Of a stretch of DNA of 64,000 nucleotides, positions 1 to 11,141 are shown one piece after another. Below the pieces are notes generated by a model, which was not told the origin of the DNA, did no database searches, and saw only the letters and a program-made list of their open reading frames with translations. Where the stretch lies: the NCBI GenBank assembly GCA_025331435.1, contig JAIWNI010000133.1, positions 1 to 64,000 on the forward strand, written 5' to 3'. The position numbers and the translations under genes were made by a program. This DNA comes from Choanephora cucurbitarum. Taxonomy: Eukaryota; Mucoromycota; Mucoromycetes; Mucorales; Choanephoraceae. Numbering within the stretch: position 1 is the stretch's first letter; the number at the start of each line of letters is the position of its first letter.

Positions 1-679
1 AAGTATTGCTATGTAACAGTGTGCGTATAAATATATGCACTTCTACATCCTGTATATCTATTATTATCCCTATTTTGTATTTGAATGAACGATTGAAAGT
101 TAAAGTAAAGCAGAGAAAGGAGAGCGCATTGTTGTTTTCTATTGGATAATCACTTTTAAAGCATGTCTTGAGAACTTTATCTCTTTGTTCATATCATATT
201 TGGCTAGTTTCTTGAGGGATAAAGTAAAGTAGAGTATGTTCAAGAGGTTGAAGGTACCACCTATTTGATACATGTATTTCCTACTATAAATACAGCAATA
301 GCTATTAAGATTATAAACCGTATGAGTCTTAAACGATGTTAGAAGCACTCCTTTTTGGAGACTAAGCCTGTTCTTTTCTGGTATGAATCACAATCATAAC
401 GATAGTTCCAAATACAGCTATCAATAAAAGCTCTTAATCACTTCAAGAGATGAAATAATGCTCCCCTCTCTGAATTGTTTACTTGCTTAAGGACAGAAGA
501 CTGCTTCATTAAGGCAGATAGTCAGTAACAATCAATTCTGACTACAATCACATGATAATTTCATACAGGGCGTTATTTGTTACGCACGAAATTTATCAAT
601 CACTGTGTTATGCATTTCAACAGATTTTAGAGAAGTTTTAATCCTTTGTGCATTTGTCTAAAAACCTCAAAGTCAATTT
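1..679. other. Intergenic, no gene recognised
   Basis: AT-rich sequence downstream of the ATX1-like gene. The longest open frame is 69 codons on the minus strand (139-348), with low-complexity composition and no motif I recognise. I see no RNA gene or repeat structure here. Confidence 0.5.
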
Positions 680-1005
680 TTATTCCTTGACAGTCTTTCC
701 AGTCTTCTTGATAGCAGCAAGGACAGTCTCACGAGGAAGTTCAGTGTCTACAACTACTTTTTGCTCTTCCAAGTTGACATCGATCTTATCAACACCTATA
801 TGAAAACAATTCAGCCTACTTTAGCCTCACTGTTTTTCTTTTTGTTTCTTTACCTTCCAATCTAGATAAAGCTCTGTTGACTGCATTAGAACAACCACTG
901 CAGGTCATTTCGACATTGAAAGTGTATTGCTGTTATCAGTTTAAATAAAACTTGTCAGCAGAGTGAATAGCAATGGTAACGTGTAACCTGCATACTTACA
1001 GCCAT
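680..1005 (-). CDS. ATX1: ATX1-like cytosolic copper chaperone (three exons)
   Basis: Small HMA-domain metallochaperone. Known members carry Cu(I) in the cytosol to the Golgi Ccc2-type P-type ATPase. Seen here: exon 1 is 1000-1005 (only ATG GCT), exon 2 is 854-929 and exon 3 is 680-795. Introns are 70 and 58 nt with GTAAGT and GTAAAG donors and AG acceptors, and a CTGATAAC branch-like site precedes exon 2. The spliced product is 65 aa, close to the usual 68-73 aa of the family. The copper site MTCSGC is at residues 10-15 (Cys12 and Cys15), and the KKTGK motif near the C-terminus matches the conserved lysine loop of Atx1/Atox1. The frame is open through both junctions to TAA at 680-682. The start was chosen because the two-codon exon gives an immediate in-frame Met with a consensus donor. 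It lies next to mobile-element DNA but looks intact. Confidence 0.9.
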
Positions 1006-1991
1006 TATGTTTAGATTAAAAGAAAAACAATTCAAAGAAAAAAAAAAGGAAAAAAAAGAAAAGTTACACACTTCAATTTTATTTTTATTCTGATGCCTAT
1101 CTGGGCTTAAAGTCGCGTCGTAATTTGGCAACTTGATCCTATTGGCCTTCTGTTGATAGCTATATAGAGGTGTCTTGCTTAGTCATATCGACTTTACTCG
1201 TCATACTAGTTAATTACGCTTTGACTATCTTATCAATCCCATGTTCGTTATATCTTGATAGAATCAATGTATGAACAAAAATGAGAATGCTTAGCATAAC
1301 TAATGTTGATTATATCAAGGAATTTATCTGCACAATTCAGCAATACATTCTCGTAAGCCCTCCTCTTTGAAGAAATAGGTTTCTTATTTTAATATAACTT
1401 CGACAGTGATCAAAGTATGTCTTATGAGGACTTATTGAGGGCAGAAGAGGGTAAGAACATCCCTTTGTATTCTCAATATGCAGTTATTTCTTGAAAGACA
1501 AAACCACCTCCTTATGGACTATGTTCACAACAATATGCATGTTTTATGTAGGTATCCAGGACAATGAGAGTATGTCTCAAAGAAGATACAGTTCATAACA
1601 CACAGTTGTTTGCATTGAGTTTACACTTTACTTCATCAGACTTTCCGCTCTCTATTGTTATTTTTTTTTCGGTTAGCTTATAAAGAAAGAAAAAACAGGT
1701 GTAGTAGGGATGTTAAGTGCCAATAATTTACAGGTAAACATAGTCAGCACTTTATGCATTGGAGTTTTGAACTGCATCATACGGTTCCACCTTATGCTGA
1801 TTAAATTGTTGTCTTAATACCTTCTGTTGCTATCCCCTTTTAGGATCTGCATTTGCAACAGGTATCATCCTAGCTCTTCAATTGGTCTGTTTTTGCTTTC
1901 GATGCCTTACAAACTACAAGACTAACATTGCTTAAGGATGAAATGTTGTCAGTATTGTTAACCAAAAAGACTGCTTCAAGTTATTTTTTTT
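1006..1991. other. Intergenic, no gene recognised
   Basis: AT-rich spacer between two minus-strand genes. It contains purine and pyrimidine runs (about 1030-1065 and 1980-1995). I found no long open frame or recognisable RNA gene. The part nearest 1006 should include the ATX1-like promoter. Confidence 0.5.
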
Positions 1992-2372
1992 TTATTTGTA
2001 ATCCAAGAAATGCTCAACAAGTACTTTTAAGCGTACAAGTGCATAACAGCCATTACGGTATTTATGCTTAAAATCAATGGGTTTGCCTTCATATGTTCCC
2101 TTGATAGTGACATTGGCAAAATAATCTGTGCCACGACAGTATCTATCCAAAGGCTTGATATCATTTAGTTCGCCATGTACGCTTTCCAATAGATCGCATG
2201 CATCAGCTGCATTGGGATGAGTTCCGCCGACAGGATTACATACTAAAGTATCAGCTCTAATCTCTTGGTCTTCATTACGGTAAGCAATGGCCAATACAGT
2301 AGAGCTCTCTGGACATGATGCCATACAGACAGCTGAGAAAGCGAAAAGGATACAAAGAGCAAGTTTAAGCAT
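1992..2372 (-). CDS. Secreted subtilisin-inhibitor-like (SSI family) protein
   Basis: The predicted 126-aa protein has a hydrophobic signal peptide at residues 1-19 and one SSI-like domain. Streptomyces SSI proteins block subtilisin-type serine proteases by a reactive loop. Seen here: four cysteines at residues 45, 59, 79 and 109 have the spacing of the two SSI disulfides. A GGTHP turn and a G-x-Y-x-GK strand also match the family. Aligned without gaps, the P1 position after Cys79 is Gly81 (C-R-G-T), unlike the Met, Lys or Leu usual in bacterial inhibitors, so specificity or activity may differ. The open frame extends upstream to 2429 (145 aa). I chose the Met at 2372 because it starts directly with the signal peptide. 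The gene is unspliced. What it inhibits (its own secreted proteases or foreign ones) is unknown. Confidence 0.8.
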   Translation of the reverse strand: MLKLALCILFAFSAVCMASCPESSTVLAIAYRNEDQEIRADTLVCNPVGGTHPNAADACDLLESVHGELNDIKPLDRYCRGTDYFANVTIKGTYEGKPIDFKHKYRNGCYALVRLKVLVEHFLDYK

Positions 2373-2429
2373 AAGGAGAGTATGTAGAGAAGTAAAAGAG
2401 AAAAGAGAAATGGAATTTTCAGAAACCAT

Positions 2430-3539
2430 TTAAACGCCTGTAAACTACATCTCTCGAAACGCATTGGTTGTACAAGGTGCATTTTGAGGTTTCTAATTTT
2501 AGCCCAGAGCTTATTTCCTCATCCCTCACTCTCTTTCTCCTTGATCCAAAGGATGTGTACTGAGCTTGTTTGCTTTTTGGTAGTCCATAAGGTAGAATTG
2601 GCGATTTCTTTCGCTACGCAAAAGCCATGTCTTTGATCTCTTCTTTTTGATGGATCTGGAACAAACTCTCAATATTGAAATTGCATGTGTCTTCAACAAG
2701 TAAATTTGTGATGGAATGCGCAAGTATGTGTGTAAGGTAACATTCAGGCGGGGTTTCCTCTATGGGCTCGTATGATCTGTTTATTCAATCTGCATGATGT
2801 AAACCATGAGGTGAAATGCATTGTGCTCATCAAAGTTTTTCCCCTTTCCCCATATCTTTCGTATTCTTTAGGGAAAAATGAAGTATTCAGAGGACATGGA
2901 CAAGCATTGTCCGGTTTCTTTTTTCTTACCTTTATCCTCTGAAGTTGCTTATTAAATCAAAACACTTGTCTCCTCTCTATCTTTTGAAGTCTTTTGAGAA
3001 ACTAGCTTTAAAGATAAGGGTATTGCTGTTCTTGGGAAACGCGCTTTTATATTCGACACTCCTAAACTATGAGGCTACTATAAGACTATGTACGCCTACT
3101 TTTAACACTCACTTGCTAGATATAGACCTACTTTTCTTTGAAGACACCAATTCTTCTATCTTCTCCCTTTTACATTCTGTGGCAAATAGACAATAGGGTC
3201 TCTTACCTTTATGGTCCCTAAGCTTATAAGAAAACTCTTTATCCAATAAGAGTTTAGTCATGAACAACGCCCAGATAACAGACTGTATCATAAGCTCCAT
3301 TAAAGTGGTTCAATTATACAATCATCTCTCAATTCAAGAAACAGTCTTGGCTCCCCAAGAGCCGTTTCCCCAAACTAGTGTTGTTCCCTATCGAAAACGA
3401 AGAATCGCAGATAGTATTTTTATCCATTTCACCTTAGGTCTGTAATAAGCAAGAAGGCCCGAAGTTTTAATGGTGTTTTTATCATTCCCTGTATTGCAAC
3501 ACTGCAAGATTTTCTCTCTCACAATATATATTTCAAATC
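2430..3539. other. Intergenic, no gene recognised
   Basis: Several open frames of 60-85 codons occur on both strands (for example 2945-3196 +), but none has a motif I recognise. The 3' part may be decayed Helitron sequence leading into the fragment at 3540, but I cannot align it. Confidence 0.4.
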
Positions 3540-4286
3540 TACTTTTTAGATGAGCTCATTACTAAGGTTTGTTTTCAAGACAATCTTTCACAAGTAATTG
3601 GCACTATAAACATTCTATGCAGATTTGCTATTCTTAACTCTAGAATTGCCATTGTAGGTTCTATAAACAAAAAGGCGCTTGCTTTGATACCAGGAGAGCA
3701 TGTTATTTTGATCTCTGCTGATTAGACTGATTATTCGAATGAGAAAAACAGAGATAAAGAAGTCTATAGAGCTTCGACTGAACATTTACAAACACCAAGC
3801 TCAGGTGGTTTTTCACCTGACAAATTGATCCTAATGGCAGGCTGTAGAATAATGCTGCTTAGAGACTTCGATCCACAAAGAGAACTATGCAATGGGACTG
3901 GGCTCATCATATAAATAATTGGTCATTGTATCCTTAAAGTTGTAGTAAACAATAGAAATGATGGTCATGAACAAATCGAGTCTATTCCTAAAATAACTGC
4001 TACTACTTCGGAAGACGACTATCCGTTTATTTTGGTAACAAAGCAATTTCTATTCAAGTTGAGCTTGCCTATGACTCTTGACAAGCCCCAAGTTCAATCT
4101 TTGACAAATTTAGGAATTGTTCTTCGTTCTCCTTTATCCACACATAGTCAATTATATGTTTCTTTCTCTCGATCAACTAATCCTCAAGGGATTCATGTTT
4201 TACTTACAGAAGCACATTCTGACCAGCAATATTCATCTTTCAATGATGTTACTGACAACATCACCTACCCTGAACTTCTTTTGTAA
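3540..4286 (+). pseudogene. Helitron Pif1-type helicase, C-terminal remnant
   Basis: Conceptual translation gives the C-terminal third of a Helitron helicase with stops and shifts. Recognisable pieces, in order: an ...ALIPGE... segment followed by the ISAD block near 3690-3725 (stop directly after), an IMLLRDFDPQRELCNGTGLII block near 3850-3912, a PFILVTKQF block near 4024, and a LYVSFSR block (SF1 motif VI) near 4155. It ends at TAA 4284-4286. The last 84 codons (4032-4286) are open. The Rep domain and helicase motifs I-III are missing. Orientation is opposite to the larger Helitron at 6669-11047. The sequence also differs (LYVSFSRSTNPQG versus LYVAFSRATSWKN), so it is a separate, older insertion. 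Confidence 0.75.
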
Positions 4287-4930
4287 AATAAAATATTACA
4301 TACTTTGGACTTTACTTCATCACAAAACTGCTATTGATTTTATATGAGTTGAAGTGATAGAGGGAGGGAGGGAGGAGAGTCAGGATCCAAACTATGAGAC
4401 GGCGATGACCGTAAAACGAGCGTAGCAAGCAAAAAGGCTGGTTTTGTATGGCACATAATCTGTCCATCCAAATATTACTTTTTCTTGCGTTATATAGACT
4501 GTCGCATCAAACATTTCAAGTCAGTGCGCTAATGTCTTGACAGGCTCAGTCAGGCTTTTGTTGTATGTGATTGTCTATCTTGCATAGTGTGGCGATATTA
4601 ATTGCTTCGTATGGAGCACTTCAGACATCCCTAGCGTTAGAGCAATGATAGCTTAAACGCTTCTTACAAATATTCAATGGAATTTTTGGGCTAGATAATT
4701 AAACAAAATGTCATTTAAGTAAAGACCTAAACAATGACATATATTACAAGGACTAATGGATGCAGAAAAAAGTGCTCAAAAGACACTATAGCTGGTGATG
4801 ATTGATTGCTTTCTTCTCCTAGAATACTCATATAGTTATGCAAATATTTGCAAGTCATTAAGTAAAGTCATCTTTTAAGATGGACATCATTGGATGAAGT
4901 ACCTATTACACGTATGTTTGCATGAAGATG
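4287..4930. other. Spacer left of the inverted-repeat element
   Basis: No gene was recognised. A purine-rich stretch (4355-4380) is present. The final part should be the 5' half of the transposase locus interrupted at 4931, but I could not align its N-terminal helix-turn-helix region to this DNA. Confidence 0.4.
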
Positions 4931-5507
4931 TACAGTCATCCCCCGATTTAGGGAACGGCTTCGGTTCCCTCACGACCGTTCCCTAAATCAATATCGTTCC
5001 TTATTTAAAATAAAGTACCGCTGGATAAGCTTTTATCCTGATAGTACCATTTTCACACCATTACTTTGATAGCACTTCAATGTCATTACTGTTGAAAGTG
5101 TTTGATACAAAGCATGCGATGCAATAAAAATTATAGAACATACACAATTTCTCGCATAGAAAGCTCATAGTAAAATCGTCGCCAGAATAGTATTATGGTT
5201 TCAAATTAAATTGAATTTTTGATACAATATTCAACATGATATTGCGAAAAGTTGTCTCTCTTATTTTATCGAGGTTGTCTAAAACAGAGTAACGAAGATA
5301 TTTTATAAAGTGTTTCTACGATATAATTGGCTCTTACAAGCGGCATATGAAATAAAATAAGGAACGGGTTGCCACAGGACCGTTCCCTATTCCTTAAAGC
5401 AATAATAAGGAACATTAAGCGGTAACGGAAGTTCGGTTCCCTTAAGACCGTTCCCTAAATCGAAATCGTTCCCTAAATTCCGTTCCCTAAATCGAGGGAT
5501 GACTGTA
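4931..5507. mobile_element. TA-flanked inverted-repeat DNA element (MITE-A), copy 1
   Basis: A 577-bp element without an ORF. The left end reads TA-CAGTCATCCCCCGATTTA and the right end is its inverted near-copy ending ...GGATGACTG-TA. Terminal inverted repeats are about 28 bp, followed by sub-terminal repeats of the CGTTCCCTAAAT type. CAG-ending termini with a TA duplication fit the Tc1/mariner-pogo superfamily. The AT-rich centre matches copy 2 (18021-18608), which lies in the opposite orientation. It sits immediately before the truncated transposase at 5510. Confidence 0.8.
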
Positions 5508-5509
5508 AC

Positions 5510-6154
5510 ATGAGAAACAACTGGGCTAGGTCAAAGTCGGGAAGTAATGCTGTAGTAAAGCAGCCAAAAACTAGATCGCCCTCTCGCACTGTTATTGGTG
5601 CCATACATTCATCTGCTGTTATGCATGTGGTTATGAGAAAGCCTCCACCAAGAAAAGAGACAGAGGCTGCTAAGAAAAAAAGAAAATCCAACATTGGAAA
5701 GAAAAGAACTGCAGCTGAAGTCGACAGATCTAACCCTTCAACAGAGGAAGATGACATTAGCAACAAACCTGTAGCCAAAGGCACTACAACTGCTCATTTT
5801 GTTAAGTTTATCAATGAGCTTCTTGATATAATGGATATGGATGAGAGCATGAAAGGACATTACTTAGTCCTTGACAATGCATCAATTCATAAGTCTGAGC
5901 CCATGGTTAGCAAAATTGAAAGCAGAGGCTATAGGGTTATGTACTTGCCACCTTATTCACCTGAATTGAACCCAATTGAGCAATTTTGGGCTATTGTTAA
6001 AGGCAAAATGAAGCGTGACAGATTGATGACAGAGGAGAATTTATCTAGCAGAATTGCCGACGCATGCAATGATGTGCTTATTAGCGATCTTTATGGCTTC
6101 TGTAATCATTCCAAGCGTCAGATCGTAAATTGTTTCACCAAAACACCATTCTAG
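5510..6154 (+). pseudogene. Tc1/mariner-IS630-type D34E transposase, N-truncated
   Basis: The open frame is 214 codons. The catalytic-domain core is clear: VLDNASIH with the second catalytic Asp at residue 122, then PPYSPELNPIEQFW with Glu at residue 157. The 34 intervening residues are the DD34E spacing of DDE_3-type transposases. A long charged insert (about residues 45-92, KKKRK and EEDD clusters) may include a nuclear localisation signal. The helix-turn-helix half and first catalytic Asp are missing: the open part starts 3 nt after the right TA of MITE-A. In the family, the MRRNWA-like motif at this start follows the first Asp within about ten residues. I infer that MITE-A split the gene there. 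Stop TAG is at 6152-6154. Confidence 0.8.
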
Positions 6155-6668
6155 ACTTTGTCATTTTCTTTCAATAAATTTGTATTGTTATACGCCAATT
6201 GTGCAATGACATTTTTTACGCCAAGTTAATTTAGCACTTATGGACATTTGTCTACAGACTGAAGGACAAGACAAATCATTTTTCCATTTGGCTCAATCAT
6301 TTTTCAACCTTGGCCATTCATTTTTGATCCGCCATTAACCAGGTTGCTGAAGCGAAGACGAAAGATGTGGTATTAGCTCTCCGAGCCACGCTTTTATTTT
6401 CAGTATATATTAGACGAGTATATTACAAACCGAACCTACGTTCGGTAACAAAATTAGCACCTTCGCTTCGCTGCGCTACGCTATGGTTAATTTTGTTGAC
6501 CCCCACTCCGGGTCGGTACGCTGCGCTTTGTAACATGCTCGTGCTGCCGCAGGCTTGCTAATCCGATGGGAGAAGTACAAAGCTAATTATGACATACTTA
6601 TTTGGACTATTAGCAGTGATAAACGATGTATTAGTTTAACTTCGTAAATTAAAAATTAAACAGTGTAT
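6155..6668. other. Spacer including Helitron 3' flank
   Basis: No coding gene. It includes a GC-rich stretch with CGCTTCGCTGCGCTACG-type repeats (about 6470-6490) and a GACCC...GGGTC stem (6499-6515). The open frame at 6367-6561 (+) arises from this composition and has no motif. The likely Helitron terminus is listed separately. Confidence 0.45.
6410..6446 (-). repeat. Candidate Helitron 3' terminus (hairpin plus CTAA)
   Basis: On the minus strand, a perfect 7-bp stem ACCGAAC/GTTCGGT with a 4-nt loop (6429-6446) is followed after 15 nt by CTAA (6410-6413) and then T. This is the layout of a Helitron end (hairpin, CTRR, host T). It lies about 220 bp past the helicase end, in the correct orientation. 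The hairpin-to-end distance is slightly longer than the usual 10-12 nt. Confidence 0.45.
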
Positions 6669-9600
6669 TTAGTTTATTAAGAGTTCAGGATATAGAATGT
6701 TTTTTGTTGTTTCTTCTTCGTTATCTCCACTAAACAACACTGTGATGTTTTTCCAACTTGTTGCTCGAGAGAAGGCTACATAGAGTTGTCAATGAGTAAC
6801 ACCTCGTAACGCAGATCTATTCCGACATTTTGAAGTGACTGGCCTTGGGCCTTATTTATTGTCATGGCAAAACATAAGCGAACTGGAAACTGCTTTCGGG
6901 TCAAGATGAATGGCAATTCACCTTCCAACGTTGACAGCTTGATTCTGGGTATCAAATGATACTCAGAAGAAGAACTGCCAGACGGTTGTAAAATAGATGT
7001 GACCAAGACATGACGTTTTATTTCATGCACAATTAGTCGAGTTCCATTGCAAAGCCCTTTCTTTTGGTTCAAGTTTCGAAGTAACATTACCACAGCACCT
7101 ACTTTAAGAGTCAATTTGGATGGAGGAAAACTTCCTGGATTCAGAGTTTTCATATATTCTGGAGATACTTGAAATACTTCTCCACAATCATCTGAATTAC
7201 TGACGTCCGCTGTATCAGCTGAGTCAAACACATGAGAAGCGCCAGGTAGTCTATCCAAAACGATTTGGTTGATTTGATCTACAGTAGAGTTGTGAGTAGT
7301 TAGGATAGCAGCTTTTGCAAATACCGTAGGATCTTGGGAGGCACAGGAAAGGAGTTGTGGAGGATATATCCTTGAGACCATGTCCATCAGATCATGTGTT
7401 CGATAAATGTAGCTAGGAATCTTAACCAGTGTGTTTTGAAGATATGGGTTTATCGATAATTGAAACAACCAAGCCGAAAACAGTCGAGACTCTACATCAT
7501 TACAATCTTGGATTCTCATATTGTCTGTGAGCTTCAATGCATGGCATTTTGACCATATGTATGAGTTTGAGATAGAAGCATCTACAGTTTGAGAGCGAAA
7601 GTCTTTTTTCACGACAGGGGGTATTTGAGCAAAGTCGCCACCCAACACCATCAAAGCGCCACCGAACAACTTATCAGGACAATCACGGATATCACGTAAA
7701 GCTCTGTCAACCAATTCAAAACACAGTTTATGCTGCATAGGGACCTCATCCCAAATGATCACATCGACCTTTCTCAAGAAATGAGCAATTTCGCTATTCT
7801 TATTGATAAGAGACGACGAATGAGGGTTAAGGGAGAGGGGTATTTTGAACAGATAATGCGAAGTCATACCGTTTGGCAACAGGAGCGAAGCAATACCGGA
7901 TGAAGCAACACAGGCTGCCGTCTTGTCTTTTGAACGGATGTAGCAATGGAGTGTGTTATAAAGAAATGTCTTGCCAGTTCCAGCTGGACCTTGAACAAAA
8001 AAACATTCTTTATCACCCAAATTGAACTTGATTCCGTCCAGGTAACTAATGATGCAATCTATAGCACCTTTCTGTCCTTGGTTGAGTCTTTGGTAGTTTG
8101 AGCTAAAGAGCTCTCTAGCTTCTTCTGAATCTAGCTGTTCAGCAGCTTGCATAAATGTATTCAAAGAACCGTTGCAATTTTGAAGAACATCTTGCCAGTT
8201 GAAAGAAGAGGAAGGCATGTCAGCAAAGTCTTGTAGTGACATGTTGAGAGTCTCGAGCTCTTGGTTGATTAAAAATAGACCGTAGTCTAGGGCAGACTCT
8301 CCCAAATGAAAGCTTTCTGTTTCATCAAAAAAGTGATTGGCTCGATTGGGTAAAAGCTGAAGAAGCACATGTTCCAAGTCATCGCATAACTCGAAGCAGA
8401 ATCGATTCCAAATTGAGCTGGGACTGGATACTTGGCCATAGACTAAAGCAGTAATAAAAAGAGATCGCAGGCTTGATTTAGTAGCAAAAAGCGCGGCTTC
8501 CGTGAAACAGTTCAACCATCCATCATCGACTTCGATGAGATTGAGTTGCAAACAGGCTTCCTTAAAAGTAGAGCATAGCTTGCCATCTACTGTCCTAAGT
8601 TCATCGAAAGAACGCATTCCTCTTCTTACGGTCAAAAGCAAACGAAGATGGTAAGGTTCGCCGCAAATTGGATTGATGTAAAACATTCTACCAATTGCAA
8701 ATCCTTTTTTTCTAGGCTTCCAAACTTTGTTCGTGTTGTCAAAAACAAAGTGTTCTGGGAACTCTTGATACAAATAGCTTCGGCCATCCACATTTCCTTG
8801 GTCGTATTCAAACCATGCCATCAACATTGTCTTGTTATCGCTCAGTTTGTCTCTAATATCACCGTGACTGGCTTGAGGATCATAGTATATAGTTTGCTTG
8901 TCTGGCAAATGAACAGGTAAAAGAATAACAGTTGGATCTTCTTCATGAATAGGAAATTCAAAGAGACGCCATACTGCTTCTGAAGGACCAATGTACCGTG
9001 CATGAAGATACTTCTCTACCTCATTTTTACTGTCACTTATTTTCAAAGTGGTACGGTCTTGACCTTTATAGATGTATTTGTTGATGTATTTAATTGCATC
9101 TATTGATGCGCAACATTCAACATTGATATGCGCCTTATACCTTTTAAGTAAATAGGGGTTGTATGGCACTACCCAATCATTTGTGACCTCAAACATCTCA
9201 TTCTTTCTGAGAGGATGACGAAGAGAATAGCGATGAGCATCATCATTGGTATGAGTGCGCTTATATAAAGGATAGCCATTAGGTAACAGCTTTGTTGATT
9301 CGTTGAACTCTTTTGGATACTTTTTAGAGCACACCAATTGTCCATCTTTGTTATTTGTCATACAGAGTGCTTGTGGGTTGATATTTTCGCCACATGGGCC
9401 ATGTATCATGCAAGAAGTTACAATATCATACAGCTCTTTGTCTTCTTCTTTCGAAGGAATACATGCACTGATGAGGTTATCAACTTGGCTGTTTGTCTCA
9501 GGTCGATCCTGCTTTTCCAAAAACAGCAAAAGGTGCAAGTGAGGCAATCCTCTTTTCTGGTATTCGATTGTTCTGACCAGTCCCTTGTATCTACCGAAAA

Positions 9601-10090
9601 TATGTTTGTATTTAATTTCATGCAGAAATTCTTTTACTTTAATATGGAACACACGGGCCACCAAATCAGGACGATCTCTTGCTGTTTGTCCGGGAAGTAA
9701 CTCGTCAGTAATTTCTTCCCATCGCGGGTTGGCAGTGAAGGTGATAAAAAGTGAAGGCTTTCCAAAGTATCGGACAATTGCCATTGCGTTTTGATAAGAC
9801 CTTGCCATAAAGCGTGGACCGCCTATGTAACTGCTTGGAAGTATTACACGACGACCAATAGCATTCATATCGGTATCTTCACGAACAAGAGCATCCTCAA
9901 CATTTTTGTAGTAGTCGGCTCTAATCTCAGCTTGATGGTGTTTGATCCAGTCCAACTTGTTTTGATCACAGATCACCCAAGCATCAACTACATACTGTTG
10001 GAAAAGTCTTTGCGATAACAAAAGAGTAGGAAATTCAATTTCGCTTGGCCTGATATGAAGTCTAAAGCGATAATAAGCTCTTTGAGACAG
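6669..10090 (-). pseudogene. Helitron Rep (HUH) plus Pif1 helicase, C-terminal part
   Basis: Known role: HUH endonuclease nicking and 5'-3' unwinding in rolling-circle transposition. The frame is open from 10090 to 6776. Rep motif 1 (FITFTANPRW), motif 2 with the HLH pair (GLPHLHLLLF) and the two-tyrosine motif 3 (KYINKYIYKG) appear in order. A Pif1 SF1B helicase follows: Walker A GPAGTGKT, Walker B IIWDEVPM, GGDFAQIPPV, then AMTINKAQGQS. The frame then shifts: a 1-nt loss after LRYEV gives a premature TAG at 6776. Motif VI (LYVAFSR) and the final codons lie in the next frame, which has one TGA and ends at TAA 6669-6671. The upstream part (10091-11047) is in the same frame beyond one TGA. At about 1400 codons in total it matches typical Helitron proteins. 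Confidence 0.9.
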
Positions 10091-11047
10091 TCACGTTTCC
10101 TTTCCTTCTGCGGTCTCAGTTCTCAAGCTCCAATTCCACCCAGAGTCACCCATGGGAAACAACAGGACATAATGAAGAGGTATGTATAATGCATGATTTT
10201 GAGAGATTCTCGTATAGCCACCTGTTTCTCGTAAGAAGATGCGAATGTCTCTTTCATTACCCATATACTCATTACTATTGGGTACAATTGCAGCAACTTC
10301 ATCTGACAAAGGCAGGTTTTCAGTTCTACGATCTAAGCCGGCAACCAGTTGTAGTGTGCAAGTACCAGAAACAAATACTGCGCACTGATCCGAATTAGCC
10401 TTAGCTAGAAGCTCATATGCCGATTTATACATAACTACGTGTGGGCAGCACTCATGAATCATAGTAGTCGGTTTTTCTAGAATAGATTTACTAAGATTGC
10501 TGTTCTGAGATTTTCTCAATTGTGCAGCATACAAAGGGTCGTAAATATACAGCTGTGCATATGTCGAATTACTGACTGACTCATTCATTAAAGGACCTTG
10601 GGTATGATAAAGGCCTCCTTGGATCTGGAATGGCATGAAATAATTTGATCCACCATTCGTATTTTCTAATTGCAGCTGCTCGCATCGAATTGAAGTGAAG
10701 GCAAGAGCAGAATTATACTGTCTAGCGTTTTCACGATACTCAGTTCCTTCAGCTTCAGTATCTGTTAAGAGATACTGCAAATACTCAGGTGGTCTTTTAA
10801 CAAAATCAATTTTGACCCTTCCAGCTCTACAGCATGACATCCAAGCCTCTTCACCCTTTTTACAGGTAGAGGGTAACTCAGCTAACCAATGCTTGGCTTT
10901 GCAATGGCAACAAATTCTATTCATCCTTCCTAACTCCAATGGCTTCATGCGATGAAGTTGAGAAATGTAGGCTGCTGGTAGTTGCTTCTTTCGTCCCCTT
11001 CTTCGACCATCATCAGCTTCGTTTTCTAATCTAGTGGTGGATTTCAT
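10091..11047 (-). pseudogene. Helitron N-terminal region (zinc-binding, Helitron-like N)
   Basis: 318 codons ending at TGA (10091-10093), in the same frame as the Rep-helicase part, so this is one protein cut by a single stop. A CCHCKAKHW...C...CC cysteine cluster near residues 46-75 is the zinc-binding region preceding Rep in Helitron proteins. The downstream HALYIPLHYVLLFPMGDSGW stretch is the usual lead into the Rep domain. The first ATG is 11045-11047, but sense codons continue a little upstream. A further cysteine-rich segment at 11142-11230 may belong to the N-terminus. Confidence 0.85.
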
Positions 11048-11141
11048 TCTGCCGATATTGCGAGTACGTTCTTAAATATCAATAATAAGGCATTTAGTCG
11101 ATCTTGACGTTGTATAGAGATATATGAGATTATCCAAACTT

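Noticed and set aside
2243..2482. 79-codon minus frame overlapping the SSI gene
   Set aside because: It overlaps the better-supported SSI-like frame and is low-complexity Leu/Ser.
6367..6561. 64-codon plus frame near the Helitron end
   Set aside because: Composition-driven, antisense to the Helitron flank, no motif.
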